Part shown: positions 29,449-37,314 of the stretch, piece after piece
Position numbering within the stretch: position 1 is the first letter of the stretch
Layout: every line of letters starts with the position of its first letter
Source of the DNA: Oceanobacillus chungangensis
GTDB taxonomy: Bacteria; Bacillota; Bacilli; Bacillales; Amphibacillaceae
NCBI RefSeq assembly: GCF_003369565.1
Contig: NZ_PIOD01000005.1
Span: forward strand, 62,001-126,000
DNA: 64,000 nt
Reading direction: 5' to 3'
Translations under genes and position numbers: made by a program
The notes under the pieces: generated by a model
The model's database searches: none
What the model was told of the DNA's origin: nothing
The model's input: the letters and a program-made list of their open reading frames with translations, nothing else

Positions 29449-29595
29449 CTATCTTATATTAAGCGATACATTGATTTTCTTAGAATGATTATTGTCCTGG
29501 ATTACTTCGGTAGGTTCATCGGTTAATTGCTTAAATCCTACCAGGCCAATGCCGATAATAATGGCTGCAAACAGGGTAACTAATACTTTTCTCAT
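29449..29595 (-). CDS. 48-residue single-pass membrane peptide, unknown function
   Basis: Reading the minus strand, TGGAGG lies nine bases before an ATG at 29595. The peptide starts MRKVLVTLFAAIIIGIGLVG: two basic residues and one hydrophobic segment (about 4-20), then a polar tail of about 28 residues. It could be a membrane-anchored peptide or a secreted peptide with an uncleaved signal. A longer in-frame start at 29673 has no ribosome site and is rejected. No family is recognised. Confidence 0.55.
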   Translation of the reverse strand: MRKVLVTLFAAIIIGIGLVGFKQLTDEPTEVIQDNNHSKKINVSLNIR

Positions 29596-29844
29596 CAAAT
29601 AATGCCTCCAAAAGTTGTTTCTATTCCCATTATAATAAAAAACATTGTAATTAACCATTGGGAATTCTTTCAATAATTAGGAATAACCATCAAATTATAA
29701 TCATAGAAAGAGAGTAGATATCATTTATTGGTGGCTACGAAAATATTAAAGACTTTCTCGCAGTATACATGCAGTGACGTTTACTGTTAATTATGATAAA
29801 TTGCAAATGAAGTAAGCGCAACCATTGTAAGGGGGAAGTGAAAA

Positions 29845-31035
29845 ATGACAAGTAAGGCATTGAATCAGTTTCTAGATGAAAGTATTGCTAATTTGAAAGA
29901 GCATGGTCTATATAATGAGATTGATGTCGTACAGGGGGCAAATGGACCAATCATTACGATCAATGGACAAGAAAAAATTAATCTTTCATCAAATAATTAT
30001 TTAGGTCTAGCCACAGATAATCGATTAATGGTAGCAGCAAAGCAAGCGGTTGATACCTATGGTGTAGGGGCTGGAGCTGTTCGAACGATAAATGGAACGC
30101 TTGATTTACATATTCAGCTAGAGGAAAAACTAGCGCAATTCAAGGGGACAGAAGCGGCTATTTCCTATCAATCTGGGTTTAATTGCAATATGGCGGCAAT
30201 TTCTGCAGTGATGGATAAAAATGATGCAATCCTTTCTGATTCACTAAACCATGCATCGATTATCGATGGATGTCGTCTATCAAAGGCAAAAATAATTCAG
30301 TTTGAGCATTCTGACATGAAGGACCTTCGCCAAAAGGCTAGGAAAGCGGTCCAATCTGGAGCATATAAAAAAGTTATGGTTATTTCCGATGGGGTATTTT
30401 CGATGGATGGAGATATTGCAAATCTCCCGGGGATCGTTGAAATTGCCAAAGAATTTGACCTGATTACTTATGTTGATGATGCACATGGTTCTGGGGTAAC
30501 GGGAAATGGAGCCGGAACAGTTAAACACTTTGGACTTGAGAAGCAAATAGATTTTCAAATGGGGACTCTCTCGAAGGCAATTGGTGTTGTTGGTGGATAT
30601 GTCGCTGGAAAAGAAAATCTAATCAACTGGTTAAAAGTGCGCTCACGTCCCTTTTTATTCTCAACTGCACTATCTCCAGCTGATACGATTGCGAGCGCAA
30701 AGGCGCTTGAAATATTAATGGATAGTAAGGAGTTAAATGTTCAACTATGGGAAAATGGTAATTATTTAAAGAATGGATTAATGAAATTAGGGTTTAACAT
30801 TGGACATAGTGAAACACCGATTACCCCTTGTATTATTGGGGATGAGAAGAAGGCTCAAATGTTTAGTAAGCGATTAAATGAAGAAGGGGTCTATGCGAAG
30901 GCAATTGTTTTTCCAACAGTGCCAAGAGGAACCGGGCGTGTTCGCAATATGCCAACATCTGCACATACAAAAGAAATGTTAGATGAAGCCATTTCAGTTT
31001 ACGAGCAGGTTGGGAAAGAGCTAGGCATCATTTAA
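29845..31035 (+). CDS. kbl: Glycine C-acetyltransferase (2-amino-3-ketobutyrate CoA ligase)
   Basis: PLP enzyme of the alpha-oxoamine synthase group that splits 2-amino-3-ketobutyrate with CoA into glycine and acetyl-CoA. The PLP lysine is K244 in [17 protein letters not shown] near residue 49 and [10 protein letters not shown] near 210 are typical. At 396 residues it is the normal length. The ATG is preceded by AAGGGGGAAG. It is followed after 31 bp by the threonine dehydrogenase gene, so the pair forms the threonine-to-glycine pathway. BioF is a related enzyme, but the neighbour favours Kbl. Confidence 0.93.
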   Translation: MTSKALNQFLDESIANLKEHGLYNEIDVVQGANGPIITINGQEKINLSSNNYLGLATDNRLMVAAKQAVDTYGVGAGAVRTINGTLDLHIQLEEKLAQFKGTEAAISYQSGFNCNMAAISAVMDKNDAILSDSLNHASIIDGCRLSKAKIIQFEHSDMKDLRQKARKAVQSGAYKKVMVISDGVFSMDGDIANLPGIVEIAKEFDLITYVDDAHGSGVTGNGAGTVKHFGLEKQIDFQMGTLSKAIGVVGGYVAGKENLINWLKVRSRPFLFSTALSPADTIASAKALEILMDSKELNVQLWENGNYLKNGLMKLGFNIGHSETPITPCIIGDEKKAQMFSKRLNEEGVYAKAIVFPTVPRGTGRVRNMPTSAHTKEMLDEAISVYEQVGKELGII

Positions 31036-31066
31036 TTAATCATTTTGTAACAAAGGGGTACTGGAA

Positions 31067-32023
31067 ATGAAACGAATTCTAGTAACTGGTGCGCTTGGTC
31101 AAATAGGAACAGAGCTTGTTGCTAAGCTGCGTGAAACTTATGGAACAATGAATGTTATTGCAACAGATATACGTGCCTGCGATGCTAATGTTATTGAAAA
31201 GAAGGGTCCATTTGAAGTAGTTGATGTAACAGAGGAGGCAGGGATCTACTACGTTGCTGCAAAATATCAAGTAGACACAATAATCCATTTAGCATCCTTA
31301 TTGTCTGCTAATGCGGAGAGGAATCCAAGGCTTGCGTGGAATATTAATATGGGAGGATTGATAAATACATTAGAAGTTGCTAGAGAGCTTAATTTAAAAT
31401 TTTTTACACCAAGCTCGATAGGTGCTTTTGGACCTTCCACACCGAAAAATCTTACACCACAAAATACGTTCCAACGTCCAACGACAATGTACGGCCTCAG
31501 TAAGGTTGCTGGAGAATTATTATGTGATTATTATTTTAAGCGATTTGGAGTCGATACACGTGGCCTGCGTTTTCCAGGGTTAATTTCATATATTGCACCA
31601 CCAGGAGGAGGAACGACTGATTATGCAGTGGAAATATATTATCATGCAGTGAAAAATAAAGCATATACGTCTTATATTAAAGAAGGAACAACACTAGATA
31701 TGATGTATATGCCCGATGCAATTAATGCAATTATTACCCTGATGGAGGAGAATCCCGAAAAACTGCTGCATCGTAATGCCTACAATGTGTCAGCATTCTC
31801 TGCAGCCCCAGAGGATTTTGCTGCTATAATTCGGAAGTATATACCGACGTTTAAATTAGATTATCAAGTAGATCCTACAAGGCAAGTTATTGCGGATAGC
31901 TGGCCAAACGCCATCGACTCCTCTGCAGCAGTAAATGAATGGGGATTTCGGGTGGAATATGATTTAGAAAAGCTGACGAAGGATATGCTAGAGAAAATTA
32001 CTGGGAAGTTAGGAATGGAGTAA
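31067..32023 (+). CDS. tdh: L-threonine 3-dehydrogenase, extended SDR type
   Basis: NAD-dependent oxidation of L-threonine to 2-amino-3-ketobutyrate, the substrate of Kbl. The Rossmann motif GALGQIG covers G8, G11 and G14. The SDR catalytic pair is Y142 and K146 in MYGLSK, with SSIGAFGP near 116. At 318 residues it matches the SDR-type TDH rather than the zinc MDR type. AAAGGGG precedes the ATG. The stop codon is directly followed by a 40-bp tandem repeat, with no terminator of its own in plus orientation. Confidence 0.92.
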   Translation: MKRILVTGALGQIGTELVAKLRETYGTMNVIATDIRACDANVIEKKGPFEVVDVTEEAGIYYVAAKYQVDTIIHLASLLSANAERNPRLAWNINMGGLINTLEVARELNLKFFTPSSIGAFGPSTPKNLTPQNTFQRPTTMYGLSKVAGELLCDYYFKRFGVDTRGLRFPGLISYIAPPGGGTTDYAVEIYYHAVKNKAYTSYIKEGTTLDMMYMPDAINAIITLMEENPEKLLHRNAYNVSAFSAAPEDFAAIIRKYIPTFKLDYQVDPTRQVIADSWPNAIDSSAAVNEWGFRVEYDLEKLTKDMLEKITGKLGME

Positions 32024-32240
32024 GATATCATCAGGAGGAGAAATAAATCAGCAGGAGTGCGTAGATATCGTCAGGAGAAAAAATAAATCAGCAGGAGAGC
32101 GCGGATATCGTCAGGAGGACAAATAAATCAGCAGGAGCGCGCAGATATCGTCAGGAGAAGAAATAAATCAGCAGGAGCGGGCGGATATCGTCAGGAGAAA
32201 AAATAAATCAGCAGGAGCGCACAGATATCGTCAGGAGTGC
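32024..32240. repeat. 40-bp tandem repeat, 5.4 copies (eleven ATCNNCAGGAG motifs)
   Basis: Five full units begin at 32024, 32064, 32104, 32144 and 32184, with a partial sixth at 32224. Each unit consists of two 20-bp halves, GATATCGTCAGGAGAAAAAA and TAAATCAGCAGGAGCGCGCA in the commonest forms. The shared core ATCNNCAGGAG therefore recurs eleven times at exactly 20-bp spacing. The core is invariant while the linkers vary. The array starts on the base after the tdh stop codon. Because 40 is not a multiple of three, it does not encode a repeated peptide. Confidence 0.95.
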
Positions 32241-32261
32241 AGCAAGAAAACAATCATAAGT

Positions 32262-32290
32262 AAAAAATACGTCCTCCCAATGGAAGAACG
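32262..32290 (-). terminator. Terminator of ykpA
   Basis: On the minus strand CGTTCTTCC pairs with GGGAGGACG, including two G-U pairs, with an ATT loop. It is followed by TATTTTTT. Confidence 0.7.
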
Positions 32291-32302
32291 CATCATTCAT
32301 TA

Positions 32303-33928
32303 TTAAACAGCATACATCTCACGAATTCTCTTTTGAATGTCTTTATCTTGAACATATTCATCGTAGCTGATTTCTTTATCTAAGATTCCGCTTGGTGTGA
32401 TTTCAATCAGGCGATTTGCAATACTATTAACAAATTGATGGTCATGTGATGTAAACAGGATAGACCCTTTAAATTTAATTAAACCATTATTTAATGATGT
32501 GATTGATTCAAGATCTAAATGGTTTGTTGGCTCATCAAGGATTAATACATTTGCACTTGAAAGCATCATTTTCGAAAGCATGCAACGAACTTTCTCTCCA
32601 CCAGATAATACATTTGCCTTCTTCAAAGCTTCTTCGCCAGAGAATAACATTCTACCTAGGAATCCACGTAAGAAAGTTTCTGTTTGTTCATCTGGTGATG
32701 AATATTGACGTAACCAATCAACTAGTGAAAGCTCATTATTTTCGAAGAACTCACTATTGTCTTTTGGAAAATAAGATTGAGAGGTTGTCACACCCCATTT
32801 ATATGAACCAGAATCAGGCTCAAGCTCGCCAGTTAGGATTTTGAATAAAGTCGTTTTTGCAATATCATCCTGTCCAAGGAATGCGACTTTGTCGTCTTTA
32901 TTTATAGTGAAGCTAATATTATCCAATACTTTCTTGCCGCCGATAGTTTTCGTAAGTCCTTCGACACGTAATAAATCATTACCAATTTCACGTTCAGGAG
33001 TAAAGGCGATATATGGATATTTACGTGATGATGGTCGAATATCATCAAGTGTAATATTTTCAAGCATCTTCTTACGAGAAGTTGCTTGTTTTGATTTCGA
33101 TGCATTTGCACTAAAACGAGCAACGAAGGCTTGAAGTTCTTTAATCTTTTCTTCCTTCTTCTTGTTAGCATCTTGCGCCATTTGCGTTGCTAGCTGACTA
33201 GATTCATACCAGAAATCATAGTTACCAACGTAGATTTGAATTTTACCAAAGTCAACATCCGCAATATGTGTACATACCTTATTTAGGAAGTGACGGTCAT
33301 GGGAAACGACAATAACAGTATTCTCGAAATTGATTAGGAATTCTTCTAGCCATTGAATTGCCTGTAGATCAAGACCGTTTGTCGGCTCATCGAGCAGCAG
33401 AATATCCGGATTACCGAATAAACTTTGTGCTAGCAATACTTTTACTTTTTGGTCTTCTGGTAATTCGCTCATTTTCTTCGTATGAAGGGACTCATCAATG
33501 CCAAGGCCTTTTAATAAAATGGCTGCATCTGATTCAGCTTCCCAACCATTCATTTCTGCGAATTCACCTTCAAGCTCAGCTGCACGCATTCCATCTTCCT
33601 CTGAGAAGTCGGCTTTCATGTAAATTGCGTCTTTCTCCTGCTTCACTTTATATAATTTCTCAAAGCCGATTAATACGGTATCTAATACTTCGTGATCTTC
33701 AAAGGCAAAGTGGTCCTGTTTCAACATCGTTAGTCGCTCACCAGGAGACATGGAAACATTTCCTGTTTGTGGTTCAACTTCACCAGATAACACTTTTAGA
33801 AAAGTCGACTTTCCAGCACCATTTGCGCCAATGACACCATAACAGTTACCAGGAGTGAATTTTAAGTTAACATCTTCAAAAAGTTTCTTGTCACCATATC
33901 GTAAACTAACATTATTTACAGTTATCAT
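32303..33928 (-). CDS. ykpA: ABC-F ATPase, YkpA/YbiT subfamily
   Basis: Soluble protein with two ATP-binding domains and no membrane segments; ABC-F proteins act on ribosomes. NBD1 has Walker A GANGAGKST (about 35) and a degenerate signature (ELPEDQKVKVLLAQ) before LLLDEPTNGLD. NBD2 has LSGGEKVRC and LILDEPTNHLD. The charged linker at about 245-300 is the ABC-F interdomain segment. A degenerate first signature is normal for the YkpA/YbiT branch. At 541 residues it has the usual length. TTGGAGGAAAC precedes the ATG. No antibiotic-resistance role is indicated. Confidence 0.92.
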   Translation of the reverse strand: MITVNNVSLRYGDKKLFEDVNLKFTPGNCYGVIGANGAGKSTFLKVLSGEVEPQTGNVSMSPGERLTMLKQDHFAFEDHEVLDTVLIGFEKLYKVKQEKDAIYMKADFSEEDGMRAAELEGEFAEMNGWEAESDAAILLKGLGIDESLHTKKMSELPEDQKVKVLLAQSLFGNPDILLLDEPTNGLDLQAIQWLEEFLINFENTVIVVSHDRHFLNKVCTHIADVDFGKIQIYVGNYDFWYESSQLATQMAQDANKKKEEKIKELQAFVARFSANASKSKQATSRKKMLENITLDDIRPSSRKYPYIAFTPEREIGNDLLRVEGLTKTIGGKKVLDNISFTINKDDKVAFLGQDDIAKTTLFKILTGELEPDSGSYKWGVTTSQSYFPKDNSEFFENNELSLVDWLRQYSSPDEQTETFLRGFLGRMLFSGEEALKKANVLSGGEKVRCMLSKMMLSSANVLILDEPTNHLDLESITSLNNGLIKFKGSILFTSHDHQFVNSIANRLIEITPSGILDKEISYDEYVQDKDIQKRIREMYAV

Positions 33929-34158
33929 AATTAATTGTTTCCTCCAATTAAATAAATAGTAATCAAGGTTAGCTTACGTCATTTAAGGGTCTTCGTCAAT
34001 GTAAAACTGTTATCTATTATAATAGGAAGTGATTTTTTTATTGAAGGTATTATAAAATTTCCAATTTTTAGTGACTAATGGAAAATAAAGCTATATTTTT
34101 AAGTGAAGATGTGAGAAAATGAATTCCTATCCAATAGATTGGGGAAGGAGTGAATTGG

Positions 34159-34788
34159 ATGGGAAAAAGAACAATCTATTTCCTGTTTACTGATACAGGG
34201 ACCGTATTATCGAGGACAATCCATTATTATACGAGGACATCCTATAATCATGTTTCCATAAGCTATGATCATACATTGAAGGATGTTTATAGTTTTGGGC
34301 GTAAAAATCCAAATAACCCATTTATTGGCGGGTTTGTAAAAGAAGATATTCATAGTGACTTCTTTAAAAAATCTGAGTGCGCCATTTATCGATATCAACT
34401 AAGTGAAGCGGAATATCAATCTGTTATCCGTAACATTGAAGAAATAGAAGCAAGAAAACATGATTATAAATATAATTTCATTGGTCTGTTTGGGATATTA
34501 TTGCAAATTGAGATTAAACGTAAGAACGCTTTCTTCTGTTCGCAATTCGTTGCAACCGTTTTGAAAGATTCCGAGAGATTTGAATTTGGCAAGCCTCCTA
34601 GTCTAACTACTCCTGCTGATCTTCGCATGTACGAAGGGATGCAATTAATTTACCAAGGAATATTAGAGGATTACCAGCCTGAGCATGCGATTGAAGAAAG
34701 AAAGTTAGTCATTGGTGATCAAATTTCACCTAAGCAATCATTTACATTTTTCTTATCTAATACAGTTAAACGCTTCGTGATGAAGTAA
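34159..34788 (+). CDS. Permuted papain-fold (YiiX/YycO-like) hydrolase candidate
   Basis: This 209-residue protein lacks a clear signal peptide. The fold is suggested by a histidine in SYNHVSISYD near residue 33 and, much later, a cysteine in FFCSQFVATVL near 131. That His-before-Cys order fits circularly permuted NlpC/P60-type enzymes. The substrate is unknown; relatives act on peptide, amide or lipid bonds. An in-frame GTG at 34150 is too close to GGGAAGGAG, so the ATG at 34159 is chosen. It is a single gene with its own terminator. Confidence 0.7.
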   Translation: MGKRTIYFLFTDTGTVLSRTIHYYTRTSYNHVSISYDHTLKDVYSFGRKNPNNPFIGGFVKEDIHSDFFKKSECAIYRYQLSEAEYQSVIRNIEEIEARKHDYKYNFIGLFGILLQIEIKRKNAFFCSQFVATVLKDSERFEFGKPPSLTTPADLRMYEGMQLIYQGILEDYQPEHAIEERKLVIGDQISPKQSFTFFLSNTVKRFVMK

Positions 34789-34790
34789 GA

Positions 34791-34821
34791 AGAACTTTAC
34801 GATCGTAGAGTTCTTTTTTTA
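34791..34821 (+). terminator. Terminator after the papain-fold gene
   Basis: AGAACT pairs with AGTTCT around an inner TACGATCGTA palindrome, followed by seven or more T. Confidence 0.85.
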
Positions 34822-34880
34822 ACTTCTTTGCAATGTTTATTATTAAATTGCGACAAAACTTATGATAACGATTGCTCATG

Positions 34881-35052
34881 GCCGACCGCTGCAGAAATAC
34901 ACTACGCTTTCCGTGGGCGTCAAGCCCTAAAAAGCGCTAAGGTCTTTACCGTCTTCGCTGTTCCCACCGGACAAGAAAAGCTTCAACGTTACATCGCAAT
35001 CAGACAATTTAAACTTTATTTTCGAGGAGTCCTCGTGTACTTCCTCACTGGG
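34881..35052. repeat. Dispersed palindromic repeat, copy D with unrelated core
   Basis: The ends match the family (CGCTGCAGAAATACACTACG at the left, GAGGAGTCCTCGTGTACTTCC at the right). The 100-bp centre is different from the other copies and the unit is about 45 bp longer. Short frames here are not genes. Confidence 0.65.
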
Positions 35053-35348
35053 TATGTGCGTTATCAATTATTGAACAGATGATTTTTTTAATCATTTTCG
35101 TGCGTTGATCGTCGTTGTGAACAGGTGGCTCCTTGAAAAATGAAGAGTTGCTATAAGGTTTGCTATTGTCCGTAGTGGATATCAACATTGCTGCTATGTG
35201 GCAGAATAATCAACCTCTATATTACCATCCTTTATTCAGAAAAATAACGAATCTTTTCAGGGGGACGATTCACAGCAGTCCAAATTCTTAGCGAACAGTC
35301 TAGAAAAAGCAAGTTGTATGGTGAATGGAAGAACCTACTTCAAGCATC
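35053..35348. other. Non-coding gap downstream of repeat D
   Basis: Moderately GC-rich patches (for example GTTGATCGTCGTTGTGAACA near 35104) suggest a second repeat fragment as next to copy C. No gene, promoter pair or terminator is clear. Confidence 0.4.
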
Positions 35349-35972
35349 TCAATCAATCCCAAATGATTGATAGGGTACATTAATTTTAAACACTAAGTTA
35401 TTTGCTTCCAGGTCGATATGTTCTACCGCGACATGGAAATTACTTTTCATTTTTATTTCCGTCACGGCAAGATAGATTGCCTCCTCATTTGGAACTATTG
35501 TTACCCATTCGGGCATCGATAAATATTCCTTCATGAATTCCATGATGATTTTATTAGGCAATTCTAGTAAGCCAACGGAAATCGAGCGGAGCTTTAAAAT
35601 AATATCCCCATTTTCCTGTACAAGTGGTTCAAGATGAACGGCGAGCGGTACAGTAGTTGAGAAAACGGGTAATTCCCCAATTAATTGCACATCATCATCA
35701 AGAGAAACTTGATATTGATGCTCGGAACCCTTCTGGAGCTGAGCAAGGTAAGTATTGATTAAATCATTTAAGTTTTTCTTCGTTGTTCGCACGAAAAATT
35801 CGGAGCTTACGTTTTTCTCATTCTCTTCATTTAAAGTGATATCTCCACGTGATCCAGGCCAAAAAACAAGAGCTGCAATCAAGATGATAAAGGCAATATT
35901 TAGAGCAAGTAAGCTATAAAAGAGAGTTTTCCATTTATTTTTCTCTTTCAAACGCTGGTTTCGAGTGGACAT
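35349..35972 (-). CDS. ypmS: DUF2140 membrane-anchored protein (YpmS-like)
   Basis: About 207 residues: a basic N-terminus, one membrane segment (about residues 18-38) and an extracytoplasmic DUF2140 domain, as in B. subtilis YpmS. The function is unknown. Two ATGs are possible; the one at 35972 has AGAAGG at eight bases, while the upstream one (35981) touches that site. The 5' end overlaps the end of ypmR by 38 bases, so they are co-transcribed in the same order as in B. subtilis. Confidence 0.82.
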   Translation of the reverse strand: MSTRNQRLKEKNKWKTLFYSLLALNIAFIILIAALVFWPGSRGDITLNEENEKNVSSEFFVRTTKKNLNDLINTYLAQLQKGSEHQYQVSLDDDVQLIGELPVFSTTVPLAVHLEPLVQENGDIILKLRSISVGLLELPNKIIMEFMKEYLSMPEWVTIVPNEEAIYLAVTEIKMKSNFHVAVEHIDLEANNLVFKINVPYQSFGID

Positions 35973-36858
35973 GTTCTTCATCCTTCTCTTTTGTAATATA
36001 CGCTAATACACGAGTTGCAATTCGGTGATAGCCAATGTAATTTGGATGAAAGTTATCCTCTGCCAAAAGATTAATATTCCTTTCCTGGAATAAATCATCT
36101 GTAGGGATAAACGTAAGGTTGCTATAGCGTTCAGTAATAAGCCTTGTCGTATTATTCCAAGATTCAACTATCATATTCAGTTCCTTAATATCTGAAAAAT
36201 ATCGTTCAAAGGGATTATAAAAACCAATTAAATAGATTTTCGAACTTGGGTTCAATTCTCGTATCTGTTCGATAATGCGGATTACATTTTTTCCGAATTC
36301 CATTTGTTTTGGTGCAAAGTCTTCTATCTGCAAATCTGTAATATTCTCTCTCACTACTTGTAGTATATCATTTGCGCCAATTGTAATTAATACGATATTC
36401 GAATCTTTCATTGCGGTAAAGACTTCCTCTTTATTTAATTGCTGCAATAGTTGTGCTGAACTAATTCCGCGTTTGCCAAAATTATTAAATTTCGCGATTT
36501 GACGTCCATCATTAAGGGTACGATCAAGAATGCCGACATATCCACCACGTTTAGTAGTATCACCAAACCCTTCTGTAAGTGAATCGCCAATTGCAACAAT
36601 TTGTGTGCCATGAACAGGAATTGCCTCAATTGTCCAATGAACAGCCTCAATAATTTTATCTGGAAGGGCAACTTCTTTCAGATTCATGTCGTCTACTGGG
36701 GTTTCTCTTTCAACAGGTTTCTTATAAACTACTTGCTGTTCCTTCTGTGGGGATAAAAAGGAGTCTTGCTGTTCGGGTTCAGTACGATTTAAAAAATATA
36801 TCATACAAGTACTAATTGTAAAAATAAAAATTATAAAAAATAAAAACAATTTTTTCAT
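35935..36858 (-). CDS. ypmR: Membrane-anchored SGNH/GDSL hydrolase (YpmR-like)
   Basis: A 307-residue esterase or lipase-type hydrolase with an N-terminal anchor (about residues 3-23). The SGNH blocks are all visible: AIGDSLTEGFGD (block I Ser, about 93), GKRGISS (block II Gly), TIGANDIL (block III Asn) and DNFHPNYIGY (block V Asp and His). It acts outside the membrane; the substrate is not known. It is the first gene of the ypmRS pair. Confidence 0.9.
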   Translation of the reverse strand: MKKLFLFFIIFIFTISTCMIYFLNRTEPEQQDSFLSPQKEQQVVYKKPVERETPVDDMNLKEVALPDKIIEAVHWTIEAIPVHGTQIVAIGDSLTEGFGDTTKRGGYVGILDRTLNDGRQIAKFNNFGKRGISSAQLLQQLNKEEVFTAMKDSNIVLITIGANDILQVVRENITDLQIEDFAPKQMEFGKNVIRIIEQIRELNPSSKIYLIGFYNPFERYFSDIKELNMIVESWNNTTRLITERYSNLTFIPTDDLFQERNINLLAEDNFHPNYIGYHRIATRVLAYITKEKDEEHVHSKPAFEREK

Positions 36859-37160
36859 CTAATCACACCTATACATAGCTAGTATATATTATGATAAAAA
36901 ATTGCTAGATGACTTCATTAAAAAGTACATCTTCATAATGTATACCCTAATATTGTAAGCAATATTAATGAAAGTTAAACACTGTCCAATAAAAATAGGT
37001 TAATTTACCTCCGTTATTGTTATCGTAATTAATTAAGACGTAATAGTGATGTTAATTTCTACTCCACGAATTGATTTTGCACAGATATGGTAGGCGATAA
37101 GTGGCATATTAACAATTTCGCTGACTAATTGTTATCGTTTAAATTTGAAGCTTATAGAAA
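36859..37160. other. A/T-rich gap upstream of ypmR and downstream of metY
   Basis: This must contain the ypmR promoter on the minus strand, but no convincing -35/-10 pair stood out. No gene is seen. Confidence 0.4.
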
Positions 37161-37161
37161 A

Positions 37162-37200
37162 TAAAAAATAAGATGTCTCCAAAAGATAGGTGACATCTTA
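37162..37200 (-). terminator. Terminator downstream of metY
   Basis: The stem TAAGATGTC / GACATCTTA (9 bp) is followed on the minus strand by TTTTTTATTTT. It lies about 115 bp after the metY stop. Confidence 0.75.
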
Positions 37201-37224
37201 TAAAAAGCTAAAATTAGTGACTTA

Positions 37225-37258
37225 GAAGATTTCAATCAAACGTTTGATTGAAATCTTC
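37225..37258. repeat. Perfect 34-bp palindrome
   Basis: GAAGATTTCAATCAAAC is followed immediately by its exact reverse complement with no loop. It lies between the metY stop codon and its terminator. It could be an extended mRNA hairpin, a protein operator or a cruciform. Confidence 0.9.
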
Positions 37259-37314
37259 AGACAAGTACCAGGGCTGAATATAGTAGGTTTCATTCGATGA
37301 AAAATCTATCCTAA

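Noticed and set aside
29596-29673. Longer start for the 48-residue membrane peptide
   Set aside because: The upstream codons have no ribosome site and include the GGAGG that serves the internal ATG.
32024-32240. CRISPR array
   Set aside because: Units are contiguous 40-bp repeats with no unique spacers and no cas genes nearby.
32303-33928. Degenerate first ABC signature of YkpA as a novelty
   Set aside because: A degenerate NBD1 signature is normal for the YkpA/YbiT branch of ABC-F proteins.
34828-35082. 84-codon plus-strand frame
   Set aside because: Covers repeat copy D; composition and ends are those of the repeat.
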